From positions 2,540,616 through 2,604,615 of the forward strand of contig CP054190.1 in NCBI GenBank assembly GCA_015709575.1: a stretch of 64,000 nt of DNA, written 5' to 3'. Numbering within the stretch: the stretch's first letter is position 1; every line of letters starts with the position of its first letter. Position numbers and translations under genes: made by a program. Positions 8,579-18,700 of this stretch are shown here, piece after piece. Under the pieces are notes generated by a model. That model made no database searches. It had not been told where the DNA came from and was given only the letters and a program-made list of their open reading frames with translations. The stretch is from Planctomycetia bacterium. GTDB lineage: Bacteria > Planctomycetota > Phycisphaerae > UBA1845 > Fen-1342.

Positions 8579-11500
8579 ATGCTGCTCACCATCGTCGCCC
8601 TGCTTCTGCTCGCGCCAGACGTCGTTCCCGCGCCGCGCGTGGAGGCCCCTACCGCGATCACGAACCTGACCATCATTCCCGAGCCGGGTTCACGGATCGA
8701 AGGCGGCGTCATCCTGATACGCGATGGGCGAATCACGGCCGTCGGTCCGGCCGACAGCGTCCGAATCCCGGACGACGCCTATGCGCTCGACGGCGGCGGC
8801 CTGGTCGCCTACGCCGGCTTCATCGACGGCTTCACACGCAGCGGCGTAAACGCCCCGCGAATAACGGCGGCCGACGAACGGCGCGTGGGAGATGAATTCG
8901 AGCCGATGGGGGAGGGACCGCGTGCCGCGATCGAAGCGGCCAACCGCAACGGCATCTTCGCCCGTCGGCGGGTCGAGGACGTGCTGGATTTCTCCGCCCG
9001 AACCTACGACGACCATCGCCGCGCCGGGTTCACGACCGCATTGCTTGCTCCTCCCCAGGCCGTTCTCGGAGGCCGTGCCGCCGTGGTGCAACTGGGATCC
9101 GCCCCATTGCGTCGATCCGTCCTGCGCACGGATGCGATTCACACCGCTTCATTCGCCCCTCCGGGGCGACACAACGAGCGCGAGCGCGGCCGCTGGCCGT
9201 CCACCACCTTCGGCGTGATTGCCCACTGGCGGCAGGTGATGCTGGACGCACAGTGGCGACGCGAACTGCTCACGTACGCCGAAAAGCACCCCGGCGCAGC
9301 GATTGAAATACCCCTGGACGCCGACCTCGACGCGCTGCACAGCGTGCTTACCGCCGCGACGCCGCTGGCGTGGGAGGCCGACGACCAGGATGAAATTCTG
9401 CGGGCGCTTTCGCTGTCGGGCGAATTCGGAATCAAGCCGGTGCTGGTAGGCGTGCGCGAGGCCTATCACTGCATTCCGCAATTGCGGGCGGCTGCGGCTC
9501 CGTGCATCGTCAAGCTGCGCTTCCCCGGCAAGCCGGCCGAGTTCAAGGCGGATTTCTCCTCGCACTTTCCCGCCGACGCGGACGACGCCTCCGCCTTCGG
9601 CCGGAACTGGGGCAAGCGCCCGTTCCAACCCGCCGGCGCGTACGCCGCCGCCAAGGCGCTGCGAGATGCGGAACTGCGAAACGTGCTGGCGCTGGAGGAG
9701 GCGGGGCTGCCGTGGGCGCTGACCAGCGACGGCCAGAAGCCGGACGAGTTTCTCAAATCGCTGCGCGAGTTGATCGAGGCCGGTGTGTCGGAGGACGTTG
9801 CGCTGCGTGCCCTGACGGTATCCGCCGCGCGAATCCTCGGGGCGGAGCAGCAGATCGGTTCCATCTCCTCCGGCAAGCGCGCCAACCTCACGCTGCTCAC
9901 CCGCCCGCTCGCCGACAAGGCGGGCCGTGTCCGCTGGGTCTTCGTGGACGGACGCCTGTTCGAATTTGACACGCCGCCGCGCGATCGCGCACGTCGCAAT
10001 CGCGACGCGATCGACAAGCCCGCTGGCGCAGATGCGGGCAAAGCCGACACCGACGCCGAAACCCCCGACGCGGAGGATGCGGCGATGGCGGCCGACGCGC
10101 CCGCCGCTGCGACGAAACCTGCGCCCGCCACGACGACAGCATCCGCGACGACGACCGCGCCCGCCACCCGGCCGGCACAGCCTGGGGACGACATCCGACT
10201 GCACATCCCGGATTGGACGATTGAAACCGAGGCCGATCGCGATCCCGGCTTCCGCACCGGCGGCAGCGTGCTGCTGAAGCGCGCCTATGTCATTACGATG
10301 GAGGGTGAAGACCTGCCGGCTGCTGACATCCTGATCACGAACGGCAAGATCAGCCGCGTCGGCGTGGATATCGCCGCTCCGGACGGCGTGCGTGTCATCG
10401 ACCTGAACGGGCACGCGGTGATGCCGGGCGTCGTCGATCCGCATTCACACATTGCGCTGGATTCCGTCAACGAGTGGTCGCAGTCGGTGACCTGCGAGGT
10501 GCGCTGCGCGGATGTCGTCCGCAGCTTTGACGCCAACATCTTTCGCGCCGTCGCGGGCGGCTGCACCACCATCCATGCCATGCACGGCTCGGCCAACACG
10601 ATCGGCGGCCAGAATGTCCTGCTCAAGCTTCGCCATGGAAAGACCGCCGCCGAGATGATCCTCCACGATGCGCCGCGGACCGTGAAATTCGCCACCGGCG
10701 AAAACGTCACCCGCCCCGGCCGGCCGCAGCGCGTGCCGCAGGATTGCCATTGCGAACCGCCGATCCGGCGCTTCCCGGCCACGCGCATGGGCGTTGAGAC
10801 GACCATGCGCCGGGCGCTGGAGGCCGGTCGTCAGTATGGCTTGGCGCGCGCCGGGCGCGCCGCCGCGTTGCAGCGCGGCGAGACGCTGCCGCCGCTGCGG
10901 CGAGATCTGCGACTCGAGGCGCTGGCGGACATCGTGGCCGGGCGGATCGAGATCAACTGTCATTGCTACCGGGCGGATGAGATCCTGCGGCTGCTGGCCG
11001 TGGCCGAGGATTTCGGCGTGCGGATCGCAAATCTGCACCACTGCCTGGAGGCTTATCGCATCATGCCGGAGGTCTTGCGCCACGGCTCGGGCACCTGCAC
11101 TTTCTCCGATTGGTGGGCCTACAAGGTCGAGGCCTTTGAAGCCGTGCCGCACAACGCCGGCATGCTGCTGCGGGCCGGGGTCAACTCCACGATCAAGTCC
11201 GATTCGGCCGACCTGATGCGGCACATGCCGCTCGAAGCGGCCAAGTGCATGAAGTACAGCGGGCTGACCGCGGATGAGGCGCTGCGGATGATCACCATCA
11301 ATGCCGCCCGTCAGTTCGGCCTCGAAGATCGGCTTGGTTCCATCGCGGTCGGCAAGGACGCCGATCTCGCCGTGTACAACGGCCACCCGCTGGACACGTT
11401 CAGCCGCTGCGTACTCACACTGATCGACGGCGAGGTCTATTTCCGCCACCGCGATTTTGACATCGCCAAGCCGGCTGCGGGTCTGCCGATCCGCCGGTTT

Positions 11501-12934
11501 GAGCCCGAACCGGCCGTCACGGCGGCCGCGAAAAGCGGGGACATCGCCGCCGCCGCCGGCCTGCGGCCCGATCTGACCTCTGCCCGCAGCATCCCGATTT
11601 CGCCCACCGGTGCGTACTTCATTACGAATGCCCACCTGCACCCTGTCAGCGGGCCGCCGATCGCCGCCGGCTCGCTGCTGATCCGCGACGGCCGCATCGT
11701 CGCCGTGGGAGAGCGTGTCGAGCGCCCCGCGGATGCCGTGCTCGTGGACGCGGCCGGACGGCACGTCTACCCGGGCCTGATCAATGCCGCCTGCGTCGTC
11801 GGCCTGCACGAGATCGACATGGTCGACGTCGGCGTCGATGAGGCCGAGTGCGGCACCTATCACCCAGACCTGGTGGCCGCATCCGCCTTTCATCCGCACA
11901 GCGCGATGGTCCGCGTCACGCGGGCGGACGGGGTACTGACCGTGCACGTGGTGCCGCAGGGACCGCTGGTGGCGGGACAGTCCTCTCTCATGGATCTGGA
12001 AGGGTGGACCGCGGATGAGATGCTCCGGGAGTCCTCCGTCGGCCTGGTGGTGCGCATTCCGTCGCTGCCGGGCGATCCGCTGCTGGAGCGCGACCGGCGG
12101 CGCGAGTTTGAGGGCGAGAGCGACGACGAGGAAAAGCCGCGCGAGGCGGAGATCCGCGCCGAGCAGTCGGAGTTGCGGCGCTTCTTCCGCGACGCCCGTC
12201 ATTACGCCGTCGCGATCCGCAGCGGCCGCACGCCTAGCGCTACCGATCCGCGTTTCGACGCACTGGTGCCTTATGCCCTGGGCGAGCGCCCGGTGTTGAT
12301 TGAGGCCAACGGGTATCAACAGATTCTTGAAGCGCTGCTGTTCGCCGAGCAGGCGCAGCTGCGCCCGGTCATTCTGGGGGGACGCGACGCGTGGAAATGC
12401 GCGGAGCTATTGGCCCGGCGCGAGGTTCCGGTGATCTACAACGCCGTTTTCAGCCTGCCCGCGGGCGTGCCCGGCGTGCCACGCGCCTCCGAGGCCTGGG
12501 ACAGCTCCTATCGCGCCATGGCCGTGATGCACGCCGCCGGCGTACGGTTCTGCCTCTCCAATCGCGACGCCGCGCTGGCCAAGCAGCTTCCCACAGACGC
12601 CGGCTTCGCCGTTGCTCACGGACTGCCGGCCGAGGCCGCGTTGCGCGCCATGACGCTCAGCGCCGCCGAGATTCTGGGCGTGCAGGATCGACTGGGTTCG
12701 CTGGAGCCAGGAAAAGACGCCAACATCGTGATCGCCACCGACCACCCGGCGCAGGCCGTCAGCCGCGTCGACGCCGTTTTCATTCGCGGAAAGCCGGTGG
12801 ACTTGCAGACAGCGCACACGATCAACGCCGAGCGATTTGCGGTTCGTCCCTCAGCCGACCTGCCGCCCGAGCGCACCGACCTGCGCGGCCGGGAAAGCCA
12901 GAGCCGCAAGCCTGCGGCCGCGCCGCGCCGTTAG
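8579..12934 (+). CDS. Exported triple amidohydrolase-domain protein
   Basis: A 1451-residue protein with a signal peptide ([19 protein letters not shown]). Three amidohydrolase modules follow, each with the composite-domain opening (LIRDGRI or ITNGKI) and the closing G-x-L-x-x-G-K-x-A-N/D motif: about 30-475, 560-970 and 1010-1420. A linker rich in Ala, Thr, Pro and Asp (about 480-538) joins the first two. Only the middle module keeps metal ligands: H622-S-H624, H795 in INCHCY, H820/H821 in NLHHCLEAY and D875 in IKSDSADL. The first module has IDGFTR (near residue 83) and the third INAACV (near 1069) where HxH should be, so both look inactive. Substrate unknown; relatives are imidazolonepropionase- and dipeptidase-like. 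The ATG at 8579 is preceded by AAGGAACC. It overlaps the next gene tail to tail by 4 bases. Confidence 0.88.
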   Translation: MLLTIVALLLLAPDVVPAPRVEAPTAITNLTIIPEPGSRIEGGVILIRDGRITAVGPADSVRIPDDAYALDGGGLVAYAGFIDGFTRSGVNAPRITAADERRVGDEFEPMGEGPRAAIEAANRNGIFARRRVEDVLDFSARTYDDHRRAGFTTALLAPPQAVLGGRAAVVQLGSAPLRRSVLRTDAIHTASFAPPGRHNERERGRWPSTTFGVIAHWRQVMLDAQWRRELLTYAEKHPGAAIEIPLDADLDALHSVLTAATPLAWEADDQDEILRALSLSGEFGIKPVLVGVREAYHCIPQLRAAAAPCIVKLRFPGKPAEFKADFSSHFPADADDASAFGRNWGKRPFQPAGAYAAAKALRDAELRNVLALEEAGLPWALTSDGQKPDEFLKSLRELIEAGVSEDVALRALTVSAARILGAEQQIGSISSGKRANLTLLTRPLADKAGRVRWVFVDGRLFEFDTPPRDRARRNRDAIDKPAGADAGKADTDAETPDAEDAAMAADAPAAATKPAPATTTASATTTAPATRPAQPGDDIRLHIPDWTIETEADRDPGFRTGGSVLLKRAYVITMEGEDLPAADILITNGKISRVGVDIAAPDGVRVIDLNGHAVMPGVVDPHSHIALDSVNEWSQSVTCEVRCADVVRSFDANIFRAVAGGCTTIHAMHGSANTIGGQNVLLKLRHGKTAAEMILHDAPRTVKFATGENVTRPGRPQRVPQDCHCEPPIRRFPATRMGVETTMRRALEAGRQYGLARAGRAAALQRGETLPPLRRDLRLEALADIVAGRIEINCHCYRADEILRLLAVAEDFGVRIANLHHCLEAYRIMPEVLRHGSGTCTFSDWWAYKVEAFEAVPHNAGMLLRAGVNSTIKSDSADLMRHMPLEAAKCMKYSGLTADEALRMITINAARQFGLEDRLGSIAVGKDADLAVYNGHPLDTFSRCVLTLIDGEVYFRHRDFDIAKPAAGLPIRRFEPEPAVTAAAKSGDIAAAAGLRPDLTSARSIPISPTGAYFITNAHLHPVSGPPIAAGSLLIRDGRIVAVGERVERPADAVLVDAAGRHVYPGLINAACVVGLHEIDMVDVGVDEAECGTYHPDLVAASAFHPHSAMVRVTRADGVLTVHVVPQGPLVAGQSSLMDLEGWTADEMLRESSVGLVVRIPSLPGDPLLERDRRREFEGESDDEEKPREAEIRAEQSELRRFFRDARHYAVAIRSGRTPSATDPRFDALVPYALGERPVLIEANGYQQILEALLFAEQAQLRPVILGGRDAWKCAELLARREVPVIYNAVFSLPAGVPGVPRASEAWDSSYRAMAVMHAAGVRFCLSNRDAALAKQLPTDAGFAVAHGLPAEAALRAMTLSAAEILGVQDRLGSLEPGKDANIVIATDHPAQAVSRVDAVFIRGKPVDLQTAHTINAERFAVRPSADLPPERTDLRGRESQSRKPAAAPRR

Positions 12935-13824
12935 CGACCCTCGTCGTCGTCGCCGCCGTACGATCCGCCGTCGTCGTCGCAGTCGTCGCCGTACTCGCTG
13001 AAGAACTCGGCGTCGGTCGGCGCGAATTCCTCGCGCGGCACGTCCAGATCGGCCGCCGGCGGCCGGATCGCGGCGCGACCGCTGCGGATGCGTTCGCGCA
13101 GCCGCGCCGCCGTCTCGAAATCCTCGTTCTCGATGGCGGCGTCGAGCTGCTCCTGCAGCGTCTGCGGGATGGCGTACTGCTTTCGCAGGCGCGCCGCGAG
13201 CTGCCGCAGGTACTGAATCCCGGGGTCGTCGTCGCACTGCTCGGAGTCCAGCCCGACCGATTGCAGCAGCTCCTCCAGCGTCCCCGCGGCGCGCTCCGCC
13301 TCCGAAATCGCCTCGTCGTAGCGGCCCTGGACGATCCGCAGTTGTGAAGCCAGCCGCCCGCGGTTGAACAGCAGCGTCGGCCGCAGGCCCACCTGCTCCC
13401 GCCCGCGCTGGCGCAGTTCATCCACGACGCCGATCCGCCGCAGGCACTGGTCGATGTCGCGCACCGCGCGCATCAGTTGCCGCCCGGCGTGATCGTGTTC
13501 CTCGCGCCGCAGCGCATCTTCGGCGATCACCGCCAGCGCCAGCCGGCGATAGTTGTACTGCGTGATCTCCCGCTCCAGCTCGCGCACGTCCGTGTCGCTG
13601 ACTTCATCCCCGGCGCGGCGGGCCCGCGCCACAAAGTCAAACGCCGACGGCAGGTCGTGGTAGCGCACACCGTCCGGCCGGCCGTCCAGAAACATCTGCA
13701 GGACGCCCAGCTCGATGCGCAGTTGCAGCACCTCCCGTCCGTCCACGCCCTGCACGCTGCGGGCGCTGATCTCGCCCGCCGCACATTCCCAATCACACAT
13801 GATCTGATCGAGGTCCAGGCTCAT
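12931..13824 (-). CDS. UvrB/UvrC-motif protein
   Basis: A 297-residue, mostly helical, very charged protein. Residues about 235-265 carry a UVR motif (LQEQLDAAIENEDFETAARL) like the one that joins UvrB and UvrC or occurs in McsA-type proteins. The C-terminus is acidic and low-complexity (runs of D and G). No nuclease or helicase motif is seen, so it is not UvrB or UvrC. The middle contains coiled-coil-like helices (LEREITQYNYRRLALAVIAE). The ATG at 13824 with GGGGA upstream was chosen over an earlier in-frame start because the sequence before it is not domain-like. Function unknown. Its stop overlaps that of the amidohydrolase. Confidence 0.75.
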   Translation of the reverse strand: MSLDLDQIMCDWECAAGEISARSVQGVDGREVLQLRIELGVLQMFLDGRPDGVRYHDLPSAFDFVARARRAGDEVSDTDVRELEREITQYNYRRLALAVIAEDALRREEHDHAGRQLMRAVRDIDQCLRRIGVVDELRQRGREQVGLRPTLLFNRGRLASQLRIVQGRYDEAISEAERAAGTLEELLQSVGLDSEQCDDDPGIQYLRQLAARLRKQYAIPQTLQEQLDAAIENEDFETAARLRERIRSGRAAIRPPAADLDVPREEFAPTDAEFFSEYGDDCDDDGGSYGGDDDEGR

Positions 13825-14032
13825 CGGGCGGTCCCCCGCAGCGCCGGGTGCGCTTCGCAGGCTAGATCGACCGCCCCGCGCCGCCGCTGGAGAGGATGTC
13901 CGTCCTTTGATCGCGGATTGTCGGCAGTCCCCCATTCGCTGGCTCCGATCCCGCGCGTTACGGGGCCTTGGCCGCCCGATCCGTCACCCGGCGGCCCCGC
14001 TCCGGCCAGCCTCGATTTGAGCACCGTCGCGC

Positions 14033-14662
14033 CTAGCCACCCGTCTTCGTCTGATACAACCCGTGGTCGCGCACGTACTGCTCCACCGCCTGCGGCACGA
14101 AGTAGCGCAAGGACTGCCCCAGCGCCGCACGACGACGCAACGCCGTCGCGTCGATCTCCACCCGCGGCGTCTCCACGATGTTCGCCGCCAGCCGCGCGAG
14201 CTGCTCCTCACGGAACACCGGTCGCAGCGTGTTCCAGTCGGGCGCGGCATAGCCCGGCCGCGCCGCCGTCACGATTGTGCAGAGGTCCACCAGCGCCGCC
14301 GCCTCGCGCCAGCTCCCCAGGTCGCGCAGCGCATCCAGCCCGATCAGCCACAACAACTCGCGCGACGGCGGATGCACCGAGCGATAATGCCGCACGGTCA
14401 GAATGGTGTAGCTCGCCCCTGGCGCTTCCACTTCAAAATCGCACACGCTGAAGCGCGGATCCCCCTGCACGGCCGCCCGACACATCGCCAGCCGGTGCGC
14501 GCCGGGCGTGATGCCGGCGGCCGGTTTATGCGGCGGCCGGCCGCTCGGAATGAGCACGATGCGCGCCGCCCCCATCCACTCCGCGGCGGTCGTCGCAGCG
14601 ATCAGGTGCCCGTGATGAATGGGGTCGAAGGTTCCGCCGAAAAGCAGCAGCCGATCAGCCAT
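14033..14662 (-). CDS. nadD: Nicotinate-nucleotide adenylyltransferase NadD
   Basis: A 209-residue nucleotidyltransferase that joins nicotinate mononucleotide and ATP to give deamido-NAD in NAD synthesis. Visible motifs are GGTFDPIHHGH (residues 9-19, the adenylate-binding loop), IPSGRPPHKP, the substrate region LLWLIGLDALRDLGSW and the C-terminal signature IDATALRRR ... GQSLRYFVPQAVEQYV. The start is taken at 14662 because a TACACT hexamer at 14674-14669 lies 7 nt ahead, which would make the mRNA leaderless; a GTG at 14677 would fall inside that hexamer. It lies downstream of the TPR/HEAT gene on the same strand (37-base gap). Confidence 0.92.
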   Translation of the reverse strand: MADRLLLFGGTFDPIHHGHLIAATTAAEWMGAARIVLIPSGRPPHKPAAGITPGAHRLAMCRAAVQGDPRFSVCDFEVEAPGASYTILTVRHYRSVHPPSRELLWLIGLDALRDLGSWREAAALVDLCTIVTAARPGYAAPDWNTLRPVFREEQLARLAANIVETPRVEIDATALRRRAALGQSLRYFVPQAVEQYVRDHGLYQTKTGG

Positions 14663-14668
14663 AGGCGC

Positions 14669-14674
14669 AGTGTA
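14669..14674 (-). promoter_or_regulatory. -10-like TACACT giving a leaderless nadD
   Basis: TACACT on the minus strand whose last base is 7 nt from the A of the nadD ATG at 14662. No Shine-Dalgarno sequence and no clear -35 are present. Confidence 0.45.
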
Positions 14675-14699
14675 CACCCCGTCGGCAGCGGCCTGGCGC

Positions 14700-15365
14700 C
14701 TACTGCCCGCCGGCCGACCGTGCCAGCTCAGCCCGCTCGCCGCCGGCGTTGATCATCGCCAGCGCCTCGGCAATCCCCTCGAGCCGCGGGTGGATCCTCA
14801 GCACGGATTCATAGGCCCGGCGGGCGCCGTCCCAATCCTCCATCGCCGCCGCAGCATGGCCCAGCCCCGCCATGGCGCCGAAATGCGCCCGCTCGACGTT
14901 CAGCGCCGCGGAGAAGCAGGATGACGCCGTTTCCACCTGGTCCAGCAGAAACGCGACCACACCGCGCTGATGATGGGCCTCGGCGAACTCCGGCTCGCGC
15001 TGCACGAGCGCGGTCAGTCGCGCAAAAGCGTCCGCAAGCGCCCCATCGCGGATTTCGTCAATCGCGCGCGCCAGATCGGAATTGCCCTCGGCCGTTCCGG
15101 AGCGCATCCAGATCGCCCAGATCGCGTCTTCGGCGGCGCGATGGATCACCGGGCGCGAATCACGCAGCAACGGCTGCAGCACGGCGGCATGAAACCGCTC
15201 ACCCACCGCGCCAAGCGCCGCGATGGAGGCCGCCGCGTACTGAATGTTCGGAGAGGCGATCAGCACGACGAGATCATCAGCCGAGGTCGAACTTGCGAGG
15301 CGCGAGGCAAGGTCGCGGCGGACGTTATCCGGACCGGGATCGGTATTGAAATGAAATGGCGACAT
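14700..15365 (-). CDS. HEAT/TPR-repeat protein
   Basis: A 221-residue soluble helical protein. The first half has HEAT-like units (ADDLVVLIASPNIQYAAASI and HRAAEDAIWAIW); the second half has TPR-like units (FAEAHHQRGVVAFLLDQVET, AHFGAMAGLGHAAAAMEDWD, ARRAYESVLRIHPRLEGIAE). It probably serves as a protein-binding scaffold; no enzyme motif is seen. The ATG at 15365 has GGAGCG about 9 bases upstream; the longer upstream frame is not supported. It precedes nadD, which appears to have its own promoter. Function unknown. Confidence 0.75.
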   Translation of the reverse strand: MSPFHFNTDPGPDNVRRDLASRLASSTSADDLVVLIASPNIQYAAASIAALGAVGERFHAAVLQPLLRDSRPVIHRAAEDAIWAIWMRSGTAEGNSDLARAIDEIRDGALADAFARLTALVQREPEFAEAHHQRGVVAFLLDQVETASSCFSAALNVERAHFGAMAGLGHAAAAMEDWDGARRAYESVLRIHPRLEGIAEALAMINAGGERAELARSAGGQ

Positions 15366-15705
15366 GCGAAAACGCTCCTCCGACGACGGTCCAATGGCCG
15401 TCATCGTCTCGCACCGGTCCCGTCCGCCGAGGCAAAGCGGACCCAACTACCGGGCTAGCGCGAGCGTTTTCCACCTCTGACGATGATCCTAAGCCTCGAA
15501 ATTCCAAGAGTCAAAAAGAAAGTGCTCCGAAAGCGGTTTATCACGGACGAATTCGCAAATGCCTGATAGCCCGTGCGCGTCCCCGGGCCGGGATGGCGGC
15601 CTCGCCGCAGAAGAAACGCCGCCCGCGCAAACAGACCGGCAGGCCGATGGGAGGTTCCCACCGGCCTGCCGGGTGTTACTTCAGTCGCTACCGATCAGGT
15701 CGCGC
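15366..15705. other. Intergenic region with terminator of the repeat-mosaic gene
   Basis: Between the stop of the 1190-residue exported protein and the start of the HEAT/TPR gene, both on the minus strand. It holds the strong hairpin at 15636-15672; the rest shows no gene, and the promoter of the HEAT/TPR gene should lie near 15370-15500. Confidence 0.5.
15636..15672 (-). terminator. Rho-independent-type terminator of the repeat-mosaic gene
   Basis: Perfect 10-bp stem: CCGGCAGGCC (15636-15645) with GGCCTGCCGG (15663-15672). An inner 5-bp stem, TGGGA (15648-15652) with TCCCA (15656-15660), closes a 3-base loop. Read on the minus strand it starts 34 nt after the stop codon and is followed by TCTGTTTG, a modest U-tract. 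Confidence 0.75.
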
Positions 15706-18700
15706 TTACGGGCAGACGCACGGGTCATCACCCGCGACGACGCACGCCACGAACGGATCGATATCGAAGTTGTTGACAACGCCGTTGCAGTCGTTGTCTG
15801 CCGTGCAAGCGCGACGATCCCAGCAATCCTGGGCAGTCGCACCGGCCGGGAACGGCGGGGCCGGGAAACCGGCCGGCGGGCTCGCGTCGTTGTTGTTAAC
15901 GACGATGAGCACGAACGGATCGATGTCGAAGTTATTCCTGACACCGTCGCAGTTCGCGTCACCGAGCTTGCACGGGCACGGATTCGGCGAGCAGCCCGAA
16001 CCCGGCGCACCGGCGATGCCGCCCGCCACGGTGCAATCCGCGGCAAGCTGGACGTTGCAGAGGCCGTTCGAGAAGCAGCACGAACCCGGGTTGGCCGTCG
16101 CGCACGGATTGGGATCGCAATCCGAGTTAGCGCCCTGCGGCGTACCGCCGGCGGTGTTGCACGCGGCAACCGTCAACTCAAGGCACGAGCCGTCGCCGAA
16201 GCAGCAGGCCTCGGCCGCCGGGCACGGGTTGGTGCCGAGGAAGATCAGCCGCCACGCGTTGAGCGTGCCGGTGTCCGCCGCCTCGTTGTCGGAGACGTTC
16301 AGCGTCCAGTTGCCGAGCGAGCTGATGCCGGCGTATGCGGACAGCAGGCCGGTGTTCGCCCGCCACGCACCCGTCGGGTTCGCGATGCCCGGCGCCGTGA
16401 CCGCCGGCACGTCGTACGTGCTGGCAGCCAGGTCATCGAACAGCATGAACGTCCCGGTGCCCGGGTTGCCGTAGTTGTCGGCGCTGAAGCCGAAGGTCGA
16501 CTCGGGGAAGCCCGGACGATCCAGCAGCGTTACGACCGCCGCGTTCGGACCGGTCAGCTCGGCGATGATGTCGCCCTGCCACGTGTGCGTGATCAGCAGT
16601 CCGACCAGCACTTCGTCAATCGTCACGGCCTCGGCCGCGCCGATCGTGATCACGTCGTCCAGACCGGCCGTGCTGCCGTCCGGAATGGCAACGCCCGGTG
16701 CCGAGGTGGCAATGATGATGCCGCAATTGGAATCATCGCCGAGGTAGTTGCCGCCCTGGTCGCCGCAGGCCGCGCTGGTCGTGATGATGCAGTCGCCGTT
16801 CGGCAGGCAGCAGCCGCCTTCCGCGCGGACGCAGGTGGATGCATCGCCGAGGGCGATGTTCAGGCAGAACGCCTGGTTACCTTCGAACAGCGTCCAGTCG
16901 ACGCCGTCGTTCTGGGCGATGCGGCCGGTGGTCGGCTCGCCATCCTGCCAGAACCAGCCGCAGGTGCCCGGGACGCCGAGGTTCTTCACCTCGACCCAGT
17001 AGCACTGACCCGCGACGACCGGAACTGCCGCGTGCGTGCCGACCCAGCCGAGGCCGACCAGCGCACCAGCGATGGTGTCGCCGGAGGCCGCCGGACCGGT
17101 CACCGACAGTGTCGAGCCGCTCTGGCTGAACTGCGCAATCTGCCCTCCCGGACCGCCGTCCAGACCCTGGTTGTAGTAGGTCACCTGGAAGTCATCCGGG
17201 CCGGCGCAGCCGACGTACGCACCCCACCAGCAGATCTTCGTCACGTTGCCATTGCTGGCCGGCGTGAAGTCATCCGCGGTGGCGGTGGCGCCGGAGCTGG
17301 CCGCCGCGTTGTCGATGTTGCGCGCCTGGCAGTTGCCAGCGCTCTCATTGCAGAGGTCGGTCGGCTGCGCAACGCACTGGCCCTCGTCGTTGCCGTTCAT
17401 GCCGGCATCGACGCAGAACGCGAAGTCGTTGTTCTCGACCAGCCCGCCGGCGACCGAGCGGCCGTTGCCGCCGAAGCCGAACTCCCAGAACCAAGTGCAG
17501 GCGGTCACGCTGTTCGTGATCTCGACCCAGTAGCAGGTGTCCGGAGCGAGCGCCACGGGCGCATGCGTGCCGACGTAGTTGAATTCGTTCACGATGCCGG
17601 CGATCAGGTCGCCGGTCGCCTGCCGCTGAACCGTCAGCGAGCTGCCCTGCGTGAACGGACCAGCCAAGATCGTGCCCGGCAGCCCCGTCGCGGGGTTGTG
17701 GTTGTAGTAGGTGATGATGAAGTTATCGGTCGGGTTGCCGCCGCAGCCGCCACCCTGGGCGTCCTGATAGCCGCCCCACCAGCAGATCTCTTCGATGTCG
17801 CCGCCGTCGGCATCACTGCGGAAGTCATCCGCAATCGCCGCGGTCGGGCTGCTGCCCAGGGCGTTCGACGGATCGACGCCGTGGCAGTTGCCCGGATCCT
17901 GCGCGCAAAGATCGCCCAGCGCCACGCAGCCGTCGCTGGTGCTGCGACGATCGACGTTGATGCAGAAGGCCAGGTCGCTGGTGTCCGGAGCGGCGTTCAC
18001 ATAGCAACGGCCGTCGTCAAAACCCAGTTCCCAGAACCAGTTGCAGCCGGCGGGCAGCGTGTTGCGAATCTCGACCCAGTAGCAGGTGCCGGCCGTGACG
18101 TTCACAGCCGCGTGCGTGCCGCTGTAGCTGAACTCGTTCACCACACCGGCGATGACGCCGCCCGTCTGAACGCGCGTGACCGTCAGTCCAGCGCCGGTGA
18201 ACGGTCCGCCCAGGATCGTGCCCGGGCCGTTGATGGCCGGGTTGTGGTTGTAGTAGGTGACGGTGAAGCCGTCCGTCGGCGGGTTCGGCGTGCAGCCCTG
18301 ATACGCGCCCCACCAGCAGATGTTCGTGATCGCGCCGTTGACGTCAACCGTGAAGTTGTCCTGCGTGGTGAACACGCCCGTCGTGCTGTTGATTGCGTTG
18401 GAAAGGTCCTGCGGCGTGCAGCGGACACCCGTCTGCGTCCCGCCCGGGCAGGCCGACAGCAACTGGACGCACGAATTCGCGTCGCCCAGCGACGCCACGC
18501 CCTCGACGCAGATCGCCAGGTCGTCGCCGGTGACGATGTTGAACGCGCCGGAGTTGACGCTCTGCGAGATGCAGCGGTTGTTGCCGCCGCTGGAGGTCTC
18601 CCAGAACCACGTGCGGTTCGCGTTCGTCGCGGTGCGGGCGTCGTTGACGATGCGCACCCAATAGCAGGTGTTCGCGCCGATGTTGACCGAAGCGTGCGTC

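Noticed and set aside
10445..12319. Long minus-strand open frame inside the amidohydrolase
   Set aside because: Antisense to a clear enzyme gene, composition biased to Arg, Gly and Gln, no domain.
13961..13999. Inverted repeat CGGGGCC/GGCCCCG downstream of nadD as a terminator
   Set aside because: The stem is only 7 bp with a long loop and no T-run follows on the minus strand.
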